The notes beneath the pieces are model-generated. The model made no database searches. It was given only the letters and a program-made list of their open reading frames with translations, and was not told where the DNA came from. This document shows, piece by piece, positions 51,964 through 60,553 of a DNA stretch of 64,000 nucleotides (the first letter of the stretch is position 1; each line of letters begins with the position of its first letter). Origin of the DNA: a virus; IMG/VR virus record IMGVR_UViG_3300033145_002663, positions 1 to 64,000 of that record. One strand, 5' to 3'. Position numbers and translations under genes: made by a program.

Positions 51964-52376
51964 CCTTCCTCCCCCAACAATGTTTTAGCTACATAGAGCC
52001 GTTCCAGTTTCTCGGCAATACCGGACAAATCCTCGTCGTCGGAGCATACCCGCTTTAATTCTTTGATAAGGTTACGGGTCACTGCACCGCGCATCACGTG
52101 CAACTCTTGATAAACCCTGCCAACTTCCCGACGTAAGTACTCATGTTGACTAGCGTTAAGCTGTTTTAAATCATTATTTAAATCTTTATACTGTAAATAA
52201 TATCGATGCATGGGAACTTGATGAATATGTTTTCCATCCTGACCACGTCGTCTAAAGCGGTATGTTTTACTTAAAAATTTCTTGGCAAGGGATCGAAATA
52301 AATCTCCCTCCTTAGTGTTTGGGACTTTAAAAATATATCCCGGATTGTCCTTCATATATTTTTCAAGTTTCTTCAA
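51960..52376 (-). CDS. Unknown protein, paralogue of 34111-34491
   Basis: A 138-residue protein with DNPGYIFKVPNTKEGDLF, YRFRRRGQDG and AVTRNLIKELKRVCSDDEDLSG, LERLYVAKTLLGEE. The order matches the smaller protein in the lysogeny region. Its middle has an extra ~30 residues (LNNDLKQLNASQHEYLRRE). Function unknown. Confidence 0.6.
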   Translation of the reverse strand: MKKLEKYMKDNPGYIFKVPNTKEGDLFRSLAKKFLSKTYRFRRRGQDGKHIHQVPMHRYYLQYKDLNNDLKQLNASQHEYLRREVGRVYQELHVMRGAVTRNLIKELKRVCSDDEDLSGIAEKLERLYVAKTLLGEEG

Positions 52377-52385
52377 AGCTCCTCC

Positions 52386-53066
52386 TTACGCCGGCAACGG
52401 CGCACGATCGTCCGGGTTCGCCTGCGTTCCCAGCATAATATCGTCGCTGATCTTGCCTAATATTTCCTCGATGTACTCATCCTCATCCGGGTGCGCGGCC
52501 TTCATGAAGTTTAAAGCGATGTCCTTTTCTCCCTCGGCCAGTTGCAGGTAGCGGGCGTATTGCTTTTTGTACCGATTGATTTTCTCAACCTCATCAAATG
52601 CCAAACCTACAGCAACACTAACTTTATCAATAACACTTTTACGCTCTTTGATGATGCCATCATATTCTTTCTTCGCCAAATTATAACGAGTTTCAATTTC
52701 TTTAGCAGCCTTCTCTTGAGCCTTATGCTTTTCTCGATGCTCTGACGAGAAAGCCTTTTGCGGCTTAAAAGAAACAGATTCTTCATTCAATACATAACCA
52801 TCTGTTGACCAATCTCGTCGCATACGTGTCATGCCATTAAGAAGATTAACAATTTCTTGAGCATCTTCTTTGCGCTCAAGCAATACATCATCAATATTGA
52901 AAAGGTTTAAATCTTCCTGCGGCTTGTTTACTTCCGGTTTGACTGGCGACGACTCCGGCAGTAGCGGTATGCCTTCAAAGCAACACTCCAGGTCGATTAA
53001 ACGCTCAATTCCATCCTGATTTAAATCTCTAAGCTCTTCGTTGGTGTAGTCTGTGAGTCTTTTCAT
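52386..53066 (-). CDS. Unknown coiled-coil protein
   Basis: A 226-residue, charged, helical protein. A basic/acidic coiled coil lies around residues 100-175 (EHREKHKAQEKAAKEIETRYNLAKKEYDG). The C-terminus has HPDEDEYIEEILGKISDDIML. It lies between two paralogous small genes. No recognised domain. Confidence 0.5.
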   Translation of the reverse strand: MKRLTDYTNEELRDLNQDGIERLIDLECCFEGIPLLPESSPVKPEVNKPQEDLNLFNIDDVLLERKEDAQEIVNLLNGMTRMRRDWSTDGYVLNEESVSFKPQKAFSSEHREKHKAQEKAAKEIETRYNLAKKEYDGIIKERKSVIDKVSVAVGLAFDEVEKINRYKKQYARYLQLAEGEKDIALNFMKAAHPDEDEYIEEILGKISDDIMLGTQANPDDRAPLPA

Positions 53067-53260
53067 TATTCCTCCTTAAAATAATTTAACATGTCTTCTA
53101 TTAAATCCATTCCATGACGTTCACCCTCATCATCAATCAGAAAAATATCAACCCATTTGTCATGCTTAATACGAGAAACTTCCTCGTAAGTTTTACCTGC
53201 TGTAAATACCACCCGATTATCATGATTCATTTTAAAGTCTTTTTTACATAACCATTTCAT
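53066..53260 (-). CDS. Unknown small protein, paralogue of 51709-51963
   Basis: A 64-residue protein with MKWLCKKDFKMNHDNRVVFTAGKTYEEV and VDIFLIDDEGERHGMDL. It matches the N-terminal ~60 residues of the upstream-listed copy at 51709. It lacks that copy's C-terminal extension. Confidence 0.6.
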   Translation of the reverse strand: MKWLCKKDFKMNHDNRVVFTAGKTYEEVSRIKHDKWVDIFLIDDEGERHGMDLIEDMLNYFKEE

Positions 53261-53261
53261 C

Positions 53262-54398
53262 TTAATTCACCCCCATATGCACCAGCTCGCCCCAGGGCGG
53301 ATCACTGCCCCGGCCGCTTGGGGTTTTCACCCACAGCACGGGATAATCCGGCGGGCTTGCCGGGTAATCGCTGCTTTCCAGGTCTGTCAGATAAATCGCA
53401 AATCCCGGAGTGCCGTCATAGTTTCTTTCGATCCACTCAAATGCCGGTGAAAACCGGGTACCGCCGCCCCCGCTAAATTCAAGGGACAATATCGGCAGGT
53501 CCTCACGGGTGTAAATCGCGGGTGTTCCCTGCACCTTAGTATCAACATAAACCACGGTCAGCTCGGTGGGATACGTTTCAAGGATACCGTTAAACTCCCC
53601 GAGAAACTGCTGCCGGTCCTTTAATGTGGAACCTGAAGCGTCCATGATCAGGACACCGGGATTAAGCTCCCTGCAAAACATGCTCGGCAGATAAATACCC
53701 ATGTGAATAAAGCGGCGGTTCGGCGGGATCCACTGATAGTCGTTCCGGGTTATCTTCTCGATGAACCTCATGAGCACGACTCGCCAGTCCACCTTGGGCT
53801 TTAAGATGTTATCCACCATCTCTTTAATACCACCCAGCATCTTACCCTCGGCACTCGCCTGGTTCTTGGCCTGTCTTACGGTCAGCTCCCAGTCGACCTC
53901 GTGCTCTCGTTTCTGGGATTCGGTGGCGGGCTGGTTTTCGTCTTCCGGGTTCGGCATGTCTCGAACTTCGCCAAAGCCGCCACCTTCAGGCGGATCGGGA
54001 ATTAATGAATAGATCTCCTCTGCACACATCCCGTAAAACGCCGGGTCGTCCAAGCCGCCTTCCGGCAACCTAAATCCGGCATCCGTTACCAGCGGATTAA
54101 TCGCATAATCGGCAGCCCTGTTAAATTTCTCATGTTTCCGATCACCCCTTCTGGTATGATGCATGCAAGCACAGTGCATGCATTCGTGACAGACAACACC
54201 CCGGATCTTACCGATGGTAAGCGAGTGCACGAACTCAGGGTTGTATCCAAGGTGTATGCCGTCGGTCCACATCGTTTTACAGCCGTAGTCTTCCTTTAAA
54301 ATGAGCTTTAGGGACAGCGTACCGAAGAACGGTGCTTCAGCTATCAGCCCGGATCGTGCCCGCACCATCTGGAAGCGGGCCTCTTTGTCTTTGATCAT
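53262..54398 (-). CDS. VWA-like metallopeptidase (DUF2201-type), MoxR partner
   Basis: A 378-residue protein from ATG 54398 behind GGAGGTG. Residues 64-82 carry a zinc site of HExxH type (VVCHECMHCACMHH, H71/E72/H75). Residues 251-258 have a VWA/MIDAS DASGS. This fusion of a putative metallopeptidase domain with a VWA-like domain is known to occur with MoxR AAA+ ATPases, and one is encoded at 56455. It could cut or remodel a protein tagged or chosen by the system. The Asp/Ser MIDAS residues are intact. Confidence 0.85.
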   Translation of the reverse strand: MIKDKEARFQMVRARSGLIAEAPFFGTLSLKLILKEDYGCKTMWTDGIHLGYNPEFVHSLTIGKIRGVVCHECMHCACMHHTRRGDRKHEKFNRAADYAINPLVTDAGFRLPEGGLDDPAFYGMCAEEIYSLIPDPPEGGGFGEVRDMPNPEDENQPATESQKREHEVDWELTVRQAKNQASAEGKMLGGIKEMVDNILKPKVDWRVVLMRFIEKITRNDYQWIPPNRRFIHMGIYLPSMFCRELNPGVLIMDASGSTLKDRQQFLGEFNGILETYPTELTVVYVDTKVQGTPAIYTREDLPILSLEFSGGGGTRFSPAFEWIERNYDGTPGFAIYLTDLESSDYPASPPDYPVLWVKTPSGRGSDPPWGELVHMGVN

Positions 54399-54409
54399 TT
54401 TTCACCTCC

Positions 54410-54898
54410 TCACTCCCACATATGCCGGAAATCGTTGTTTGGCATGATCCAGAAATACTGATTCAAAATAATTCGGCATAGTTTGTGGAGATCGTCGAAA
54501 TATAACTTATCTTTATCAAAATAGGGTTCCCATGAACCCGACTCAATCACTTTGTGCATATCGTCACACTCATATGGGTAGTTTGGATCAAAACCGTACC
54601 TTAGAAAATGATCAACCTCCGCTTCGCATCCGTATTGAGTCAGAGTATTATCCAATCTTTGAAAGCATGTTTCGCAATACGGGGTTCCATCACCATCTGT
54701 ACCCCAACCACCATCAACATCATACTCGCCATCCGGATCTGATCTTCGGAGATCCTCCACTTTTTTATGTGCGCAATCATAACAAAAACTTAATCCTTCA
54801 TCGTATCCGCTGATCCAGTGTTCATTTTCTTCCGTGACGAGCATGGCGCCGGCCAGAAAAACTTCTTCCAGTCTCATGCGTTCAGTTTTTGTTAACAT
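54410..54898 (-). CDS. Unknown Cys-rich protein
   Basis: A 162-residue acidic protein with FCYDCAHKKVEDL and PYCETCFQRLDNTL, two CxxC pairs compatible with zinc. It is aromatic-rich toward the C-terminus (IILNQYFWIMPNNDFRHM). It lies between the VWA metallopeptidase and the 54906 gene, in the same direction. No family known. Confidence 0.5.
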   Translation of the reverse strand: MLTKTERMRLEEVFLAGAMLVTEENEHWISGYDEGLSFCYDCAHKKVEDLRRSDPDGEYDVDGGWGTDGDGTPYCETCFQRLDNTLTQYGCEAEVDHFLRYGFDPNYPYECDDMHKVIESGSWEPYFDKDKLYFDDLHKLCRIILNQYFWIMPNNDFRHMWE

Positions 54899-54905
54899 AC
54901 CTTTG

Positions 54906-55754
54906 TTAACATACCACCCCCGCGTACGGCGCCATCTTCTTCATGATCTCAGCTGTGGCGTCCTTTAAAGTGTTTCGAACTTCCTCGTTCCCCCTGATCT
55001 CCTTGCCGGAAAACCGGCACAGTTTTTGCTCGATCTCTTTGGCCATTTCGTCCAGCTTGGGATCGTTGCCGATGTTCAGCTTGGGCAGCACCGGGAGCAG
55101 GTCTTTAATATTCTGCACGATGGAGTTGTGCGGTTTCTTGGACTCCGCCAAACGGTCCGCCATTTTCTTGATCGGATCGTACAGCTTTTTCCATACACCG
55201 GCCATTGCCCCGGCAAACCGGGCAGTGATCTGTTTTTCCAGGTTGTCGTTCAGATAGTCCAGTTCGTCCTGGGACAGCTTCACGCGCCAGTCCCCCACCG
55301 AAGGGATAGGAACAATGTTCAGTTTAGTTCCGAACAGGTCACGAATTTTCGAGACAGCCGGGTAATCCCCAGCCTTCCACATCGTTCCGAGTAATTCTTT
55401 CTCGGCATGAACATAACCGGAATAGTTAATACAGAACTGATCATAGCGATCCTCGAACGTTGAGATTCGCTGGCGCTGACCGTCCATGTATTCCTGGTGC
55501 AGCTCGATGGCCAGAATGCGGTTAACAGGATCCCACGGCAGGGTCATGAGTTTATGAAAGTTCTTAATATCGGCGGCCGCGGACTCGTACCCGCTGGTAC
55601 AATCCTTGGCCATCGTATATTTCGTGAATGATCCTGCCTTTCTCCTGCATCCCTCATTAATCTTGTTTGTTACTTCCTTGTCCACCCGGTTCGTGCGGTA
55701 CATGTTCACCTCACATGACACCAGGACGGCTCTTGAGCTTAGGTCTAACAACAT
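54906..55754 (-). CDS. Unknown protein, possibly DUF3150-like
   Basis: A 282-residue protein from ATG 55754 (AAAGGAG). It is mainly helical, with the opening SSRAVLVSCEVNMYRTNRVDKEV then MAKDCTSGYE and a repeated helical C-terminal part. It recalls the DUF3150-type proteins that lie with MoxR and VWA genes in phages and plasmids. I am not certain of the family. It would be the third component of the MoxR-VWA set. Confidence 0.5.
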   Translation of the reverse strand: MLLDLSSRAVLVSCEVNMYRTNRVDKEVTNKINEGCRRKAGSFTKYTMAKDCTSGYESAAADIKNFHKLMTLPWDPVNRILAIELHQEYMDGQRQRISTFEDRYDQFCINYSGYVHAEKELLGTMWKAGDYPAVSKIRDLFGTKLNIVPIPSVGDWRVKLSQDELDYLNDNLEKQITARFAGAMAGVWKKLYDPIKKMADRLAESKKPHNSIVQNIKDLLPVLPKLNIGNDPKLDEMAKEIEQKLCRFSGKEIRGNEEVRNTLKDATAEIMKKMAPYAGVVC

Positions 55755-56088
55755 TGGTTTTCTCCTTTCCAAAAACTTTTAAGATGCGAATACATTCGGG
55801 ATGATTTTTATATCCCAAAGCATTTGACACTTCGCGCCAGGTTTTCCCACCACCTCGCATACGTTTAATAATTTTCACCTGCTTCATGCGCTGTTCAATG
55901 GTAAACCGAGGCTGTCTGCCAGGTTTTCGGTTTAAATTTTTAATAATTTCTTGTCTTTTTTTACGCAATTGACATAATTGCATCCGAACGGATCGTTTTT
56001 GTTTAAATAATTCGATTTCCTTTTGATTGATTTTATCATCAATCTCGACCAAACGAGCTATTTCTTCATCAATGAGTTTTGTTGGCAT
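55711..56088 (-). CDS. Helix-turn-helix-like basic protein
   Basis: A 125-residue basic protein with an N-terminal coiled coil (IDDKINQKEIELFKQKRSVRMQ), RKPGRQPRFTIEQRMKQ and GGGKTWREVSNALGYKNHPECIRIL, which reads as a helix-turn-helix of Sigma-70 region 4 or homeodomain type. It may regulate the operon. It starts in TAATG overlap. Confidence 0.55.
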   Translation of the reverse strand: MPTKLIDEEIARLVEIDDKINQKEIELFKQKRSVRMQLCQLRKKRQEIIKNLNRKPGRQPRFTIEQRMKQVKIIKRMRGGGKTWREVSNALGYKNHPECIRILKVFGKEKTNVVRPKLKSRPGVM

Positions 56089-56246
56089 TAATCGCCTCCG
56101 TCGAAATCTAATGAATCTGCATCAGAACCGACGACTTCAAATTGATCGCTACCACACTTGGGGCACCTTGCTCCGTGTTCGGCCCAATCAATGTCGTTAT
56201 CGTATGGGCTTGCTGTTTTCCATTGATCATAATTTGTAAACGGCAT
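56088..56246 (-). CDS. Small acidic zinc-finger-like protein
   Basis: A 52-residue acidic protein with ARCPKCGSDQFEVVGSDAD and ribosome site GGAGG. One CxxC pair only. Stop and next start overlap as TAATG. Function unknown. Confidence 0.55.
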   Translation of the reverse strand: MPFTNYDQWKTASPYDNDIDWAEHGARCPKCGSDQFEVVGSDADSLDFDGGD

Positions 56247-56441
56247 CTATTCCTCCTTAAACACGCAATTTTGACAACGCGTCTTATCTCTACAAAATTT
56301 ACATACTTTATTGCTGTCTATGGCCTCGCAAGTATGATCGATAATCACTCCTATCGCTTTTGTCATAGGCACATCCAAAGCCCATGCAATACGCCTCAAT
56401 GCGCAACTACGCTGATAGTTTAATTCTGGCGTATATGCCAT
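56247..56441 (-). CDS. Small Cys-rich protein
   Basis: A 64-residue protein with a helical NYQRSCALRRIAWALDVPMTKAIGVIIDH and a C-terminal KVCKFCRDKTRCQNC, four cysteines fit for a zinc knuckle. This helical plus CxxC....CxxC pattern is often found in replication-region phage proteins. Confidence 0.55.
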   Translation of the reverse strand: MAYTPELNYQRSCALRRIAWALDVPMTKAIGVIIDHTCEAIDSNKVCKFCRDKTRCQNCVFKEE

Positions 56442-56454
56442 CTTGCCTCACCCC

Positions 56455-57519
56455 CTACTGCAAATACTGCCCGTGCTCCGGGAACCACTGCGTGGTGTAC
56501 GCTTTGTGCTTCATGAGCATGGGGTCTTTGCGGACGATGTCTTTCATTAATTTCATGGACCACTCTTTTTCCACCCGCATAGAATATGTTACGATGTTCT
56601 TAAAGTTGTCCTGATCGGCCATGGATGCCAGCGCGCAGGTCAGCGAGTACATTATGTCAGGCTTACCTGTGGGAACACCGGCGGTCTTGGGATGCGCCAG
56701 GATATTGTCCATGTCCGGCAGCTCGTTATAAACTTTCTCGAATGTCATGAACTCACCGGTGGGCCCCTTGCCGACCGTGCCGCTTAACAGCTCGAACTTT
56801 AAATCCTGCGGCGGGTGCTGCTTTAAAATGTCGGATGTAAATTCCCATGTCCTAGGCGAGGCGAACGCTTTTTCGTTTTTCTTTTCCGGGTTCTGAGAAT
56901 CGTTCATCGGGTCAAAGTCCAACAGCAGCTGCGGAAAATTATGAATGAACGCAATCACCATTGGATAAATATCAGCGCGGTACGCCCATGTAATCCAATC
57001 TTCCTGGCTTACATCGTAGTTAATATGAATGAGCCGGTTCGCCATGGGGGTGCTCATCCGGTGGGTGAACGCTCTGTCAATTTCCCGGTTGCCGGCGGCT
57101 ACGATCCACCAGCCAGGCGGCAGCTCGTACTCCCCGATTTTTCGATCAAGGAATAACTGAAGCAGGGCGTTCTGTGTGAGCGGCGGTGCTGAGGGCAGCT
57201 CATCAAAAAAGATGATGCCCTTGCCTTCCGTCGGCAGGAATGCCGGCGGACACCAGTGCGCTTTCTGGTCGCCGTTGATTGATGGCAACCCACGAATATC
57301 AACAGGATCGAGCAGCAATGCCCGAATATCCCTGAAGCCGTACAGTGCCTTTGCCTTTTGTTTGATTAATTTGCAATCACCGCCCTCGGTGGCGTTAAGC
57401 CAGTCCACCAGTTGTTGGATGATACATGACTTTCCAACTCCCGGCGGGCCCCATAAAATGCAGGGCAGGTCGGCGTTTTTAAGAATCTTTAATGATTCAA
57501 ATACTTGGGTTGGCCTCAT
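56455..57519 (-). CDS. MoxR-type AAA+ ATPase
   Basis: A 354-residue ATPase from ATG 57519 (AAAGGAGGAAAG). Walker A is GPPGVGKS (residues 24-31), Walker B IIFFDE (102-107), sensor-1-like IVAAGNRE and the arginine-finger region STPMANRL. This layout belongs to the MoxR/CbbQ clade, which acts as a chaperone with VWA proteins. A VWA metallopeptidase lies three kb downstream and a PRTRC conjugation cassette directly upstream. It would unfold or load a protein substrate. Confidence 0.9.
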   Translation of the reverse strand: MRPTQVFESLKILKNADLPCILWGPPGVGKSCIIQQLVDWLNATEGGDCKLIKQKAKALYGFRDIRALLLDPVDIRGLPSINGDQKAHWCPPAFLPTEGKGIIFFDELPSAPPLTQNALLQLFLDRKIGEYELPPGWWIVAAGNREIDRAFTHRMSTPMANRLIHINYDVSQEDWITWAYRADIYPMVIAFIHNFPQLLLDFDPMNDSQNPEKKNEKAFASPRTWEFTSDILKQHPPQDLKFELLSGTVGKGPTGEFMTFEKVYNELPDMDNILAHPKTAGVPTGKPDIMYSLTCALASMADQDNFKNIVTYSMRVEKEWSMKLMKDIVRKDPMLMKHKAYTTQWFPEHGQYLQ

Positions 57520-57667
57520 TGCTTTCCTCCTTTCTGTTACATCCAAATTTCTCCTGCAGGGAGTACAGACATTTGTTGCACTTTGAGCACCTTTCCCGCC
57601 TGCAATTTAACTGCTCATCAGTTTCAAGCTCTCCCTTGCACCTTTTACACTTATAAATATAAACCAA
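57497..57667 (-). CDS. Small zinc-ribbon protein (TTG start)
   Basis: A 56-residue protein from TTG 57667, six bases after GGAGGTG. CKRCKGE, then CRRERCSKCNKCLYSL and a later GC give many cysteines, as in a zinc ribbon. It lies between the ThiF gene and the MoxR gene and overlaps the latter. No function known, but it belongs to the same operon. Confidence 0.55.
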   Translation of the reverse strand: MVYIYKCKRCKGELETDEQLNCRRERCSKCNKCLYSLQEKFGCNRKEESNEANPSI

Positions 57668-57680
57668 TAGTTTCACCTCC

Positions 57681-58445
57681 TTAAATTGGTATTGGATTAA
57701 CCTTCATGGTCTCTAAATTTACAAAGACACCATGATATTCGATTCGGGTTTCTCGAATTAGTTTCCAGAGTATGTCCATGCCGAGCATAGCCAGCGTGGA
57801 ATTGATAAACAGATCCTGCCTGCCTAAAGCCTCGGCAAGGCTGCATGACGGCCCCTGATCTTCCTCGGTTGCCCGTTCAAACTCGTCATAGAACAATTCC
57901 AGCACGTGAGGGAGCTTTTGGGATTGACCATCGGGTTGCTTTATTTCGTCCCATGAGCCAAGCACGGCCTGACCGGTCTTCTGGGTGTTGCCAAAATCCA
58001 TCCAGTACATTCCTTCGTTATACTCCTGCCCCCCTCGAACATCCTCGTCCCAAAGTTCCGCCAATGCGATGCGTGCTTCAACAGTATCGACACAGGATAT
58101 AATTATATTGGTGGGATCAATAACTTCGACGGTATCCCTGCAGTACGGGATGGCATTAGCTTCCCATGCCAGTCCGAAGAACCGGTTTACCCTTGTAATC
58201 AGAGCGACGGCTTTGTTCTGCTCGATTTCGGCGGGTGAGAACAATTGTCGCCCGAAGTTGGACTCGCTCACGATGTCCGGATCGTATGCCTGAACATAGA
58301 ACCCAGGGTGCCCCAGGCCCTGCAGGGCGAAGTCCATGCGGGCCAGGCAGGTTAGCACCTGCGATCCGGTACCGCCGCACCCTACCAGCGCGACGGTGAT
58401 CGGGTGTGTGGGGTCTAATAAGTATTTGTCAGCGTAGTGAGTCAT
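57681..58445 (-). CDS. PRTRC system ThiF-family E1-like enzyme
   Basis: A 254-residue E1-like protein. GCGGTG at residues 22-27 binds ATP. DPDIVSESNFGRQ at 55-67 carries the Arg and Asn of the adenylation site. Cys201 in PSCSLAEALGRQ is the likely thioester-forming cysteine. These match the PRTRC ThiF family. It would adenylate the C-terminal Gly of a Ubl (protein C, 61231) and pass it on. ATGA overlaps with the E2-like gene, so the two are coupled. Confidence 0.88.
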   Translation of the reverse strand: MTHYADKYLLDPTHPITVALVGCGGTGSQVLTCLARMDFALQGLGHPGFYVQAYDPDIVSESNFGRQLFSPAEIEQNKAVALITRVNRFFGLAWEANAIPYCRDTVEVIDPTNIIISCVDTVEARIALAELWDEDVRGGQEYNEGMYWMDFGNTQKTGQAVLGSWDEIKQPDGQSQKLPHVLELFYDEFERATEEDQGPSCSLAEALGRQDLFINSTLAMLGMDILWKLIRETRIEYHGVFVNLETMKVNPIPI

Positions 58446-59125
58446 AATAAATCCCCCAGTACCTTTGCTTTTTTCTTGGAAACCATATGTTTTTTCATGG
58501 TTGTTTTAAGGGGGAACCGGCCTCCTTTAGTTATAAGTTTCGTCCAAATAGCATTCAGGTTCTTTCTTCCCTTGCAGGGATTGGCTACAAAATGAGAAAA
58601 TTTGGAGTTGAAGAAAGCCGATTCCCAGCCACGGATAATCTGATCAATGGTTTTTCCTTGTATTCTTTTAGCACTCCCCATACACATATTCCCGTCCTCG
58701 TACCTGTTGTGAAACGGGGCATAGTACAGCTCGGTTTCGAGGGTAGGGCGGTCTTTGCCGACGTAGGCAAACACGGACAGGGTGCTTCCCGTAACCATAA
58801 AGATCAAACCGGGGCACCATGCCAGGCCGTCAGGAATGTTCAAGGCGTCCGAAAAATATAGCTGGCGAATCATCGGCGGGTAATACCAGAGGGTTTTATG
58901 AACATCATGTGTTAATAAATTTACAGGGAACAACCCGGATTTATCCGGCTGATTTTTTTGCTGAAACAGGGTGATCAAACCTTTCAGGTTTTTCCATGTC
59001 AGAGGCTTCCCGCCCAGCAGGGTGCCGTCCCGTGTAATATCATGCAGTTCCGCATAGTAATCTGTATTGGTGTCCGCCTGATATATCATCAGGGATTTTC
59101 TTAGGTGAAAGTTAGAGTAATCCAT
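58442..59125 (-). CDS. PRTRC system protein B (E2-like)
   Basis: A 227-residue protein from ATG 59125 (GGAGGCTTG; the TTG at 59128 is less likely). It has the PRTRC B layout: a beta-rich N-terminal part (MIYQADTNTDYYAELHD), WYYPPMIRQLYF, a FAYVGKDRPTLETELYYAPFHN centre and GNMCMGSAKRI, in which Cys148 could be the E2-type acceptor. PRTRC B is thought to be E2-like in function. TGATG overlap with the upstream gene and ATGA with ThiF. Confidence 0.85.
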   Translation of the reverse strand: MDYSNFHLRKSLMIYQADTNTDYYAELHDITRDGTLLGGKPLTWKNLKGLITLFQQKNQPDKSGLFPVNLLTHDVHKTLWYYPPMIRQLYFSDALNIPDGLAWCPGLIFMVTGSTLSVFAYVGKDRPTLETELYYAPFHNRYEDGNMCMGSAKRIQGKTIDQIIRGWESAFFNSKFSHFVANPCKGRKNLNAIWTKLITKGGRFPLKTTMKKHMVSKKKAKVLGDLL

Positions 59126-60045
59126 CAAGCCTCCATTAATTTTTGAGAAACACCTGTCCCCATTTCAAAAAATTTCATAAGGTTATAAGGCCATTGAGGA
59201 ACTTTCAGCCTGTTAATTTCCAGGCAATCCTTGCCGGTTAAGTAAAAGTTGTGCACAAACGGAATCATGCCGACACTATTGCAATATTCTTCAGAATCTC
59301 TTAAAACTTCCTCGCCCATATAATCATCCAATGACCATACGAATCGCATATAATTATATGGGTTCGCCCCATCAATGCCTCGTTCAAATTCATAGTCGAG
59401 AAAATCATTATAGTCCAAACCGCTTCTGATTAATTCATACCCCTTAAAGCACCAGCTAAAAATCTCTACTTCAAGATCGTTTTCAGGGTTGAATTGAGCG
59501 AGCATTTGCGCAAAATCATCTATGGAAAAATTCAGCCGATTAATACAATTTTCATAGAAACCGGGTTCACCTTTCATGTATTTATGAATCATGTCTGAAT
59601 AATACGAAATTAAACCTTCATCCGGATCGTCCTCATATTTTTCTTCCCCGATGCGCTCATCAAAATAATCAAGCATACGCTCATCCATATCCATGTGCGG
59701 CATATTGCAATGCTTGTTTAACAAGCTCATCATGGATAGAATTAAATTATAAATCTTACGATTTTGATTCTTTAGTTTTGGCAGGTATTCCAGGGAGAGC
59801 ATATAAATATCATACTCACAGACATTAGAGTATTTATGGTAAACTCGAATCAAATAGTTTGGTGACTCGATTATTTCCCATTGAAAATCATTCGGGATGA
59901 GTCCGTGCAGTTTTTCAAGGATCGTGCCCAGCACTTTCCAGGTTGGTGTGTTTTTATCTAAGTCCGGTATGGAAATTTCATAGTTTTTTAAGATGTTTCG
60001 TATTTCCCTTATGGCTTGAAGTTGTTTTCTTTCTGAATCAAACAT
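59125..60045 (-). CDS. PRTRC operon protein, possibly protein F
   Basis: A ~306-residue acidic, helical protein. The frame is open to 60348. A possible TTG start (60057) lies nine bases after GGAGGTG, and ATG 60045 is next. FDSERKQLQAIREIRNIL opens it, then long helices with LDYFDERIGEEKYEDDPDEGL and GMIPFVHNFYLTGKDCLEINR. Its place ahead of B and ThiF is where PRTRC loci carry protein F, but I cannot confirm the family from sequence alone. Confidence 0.55.
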   Translation of the reverse strand: MFDSERKQLQAIREIRNILKNYEISIPDLDKNTPTWKVLGTILEKLHGLIPNDFQWEIIESPNYLIRVYHKYSNVCEYDIYMLSLEYLPKLKNQNRKIYNLILSMMSLLNKHCNMPHMDMDERMLDYFDERIGEEKYEDDPDEGLISYYSDMIHKYMKGEPGFYENCINRLNFSIDDFAQMLAQFNPENDLEVEIFSWCFKGYELIRSGLDYNDFLDYEFERGIDGANPYNYMRFVWSLDDYMGEEVLRDSEEYCNSVGMIPFVHNFYLTGKDCLEINRLKVPQWPYNLMKFFEMGTGVSQKLMEA

Positions 60046-60083
60046 TCCGTAGTGCAATTTCGCACACACCTCCAGCTCGTGCT

Positions 60084-60260
60084 TTACGGCAGGCACACCA
60101 TGCAGGGCGGGGCAGGTAATCGCTCGGGCCGCTCTATGCCGGTCCGGTATGCCCTGTCGGAGTCCACCAGCAGGCGCCCGACACCGTTGTGCAGCATTTT
60201 GAGCTGTTTCTCCTTTTTTTTCCTGCATTTTTTCACCTTCAAATATTCTTCGAGTGTCAT
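60084..60260 (-). CDS. Unknown small basic protein in the PRTRC operon
   Basis: A 58-residue basic protein whose ATG (60260) overlaps the previous stop as ATGA. TLEEYLKVKKCRKKKEKQL then RLLVDSDRAYRTGIE and CMVCLP at the end. The coupling makes it likely real. No family. Confidence 0.55.
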   Translation of the reverse strand: MTLEEYLKVKKCRKKKEKQLKMLHNGVGRLLVDSDRAYRTGIERPERLPAPPCMVCLP

Positions 60261-60553
60261 TGTCTGCTACTCCAATCGGCATACTCATCAACGTCATCGT
60301 TCTGTTTGGTTTTAAAGCAGTACTCCGATAAAAAATGGAGGCCTTCACCCACCGGGCGACCGCACCCGCAGGAGCAGAGCTTTATTTTCTTGGGATCCTT
60401 TTTTTCGTCCTTGTGCGCTCTGTAATAATCCCTGCATCTTTTACGGTGCATATCTTTGTTGCACTCCGGACAATATTTTCGACGGGCAGCAAAGTGGTTT
60501 GCCACCTTAAATATCTTGCCGCACTTGGGGTTTTGGCATATTACGGTGAGCAT
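60257..60553 (-). CDS. Zinc-finger protein in the PRTRC operon
   Basis: A 98-residue protein from ATG 60553 (AGGAGTT). It has VICQNPKCGKIFKV, KYCPECNKDMHRKRCRDYYRAHKDEKKD and KLCSCGCGRPV, i.e. a zinc ribbon of the C...C..C..C type common in phage HNH or ZnF proteins. No nuclease core. Role unknown. Confidence 0.55.
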   Translation of the reverse strand: MLTVICQNPKCGKIFKVANHFAARRKYCPECNKDMHRKRCRDYYRAHKDEKKDPKKIKLCSCGCGRPVGEGLHFLSEYCFKTKQNDDVDEYADWSSRQ

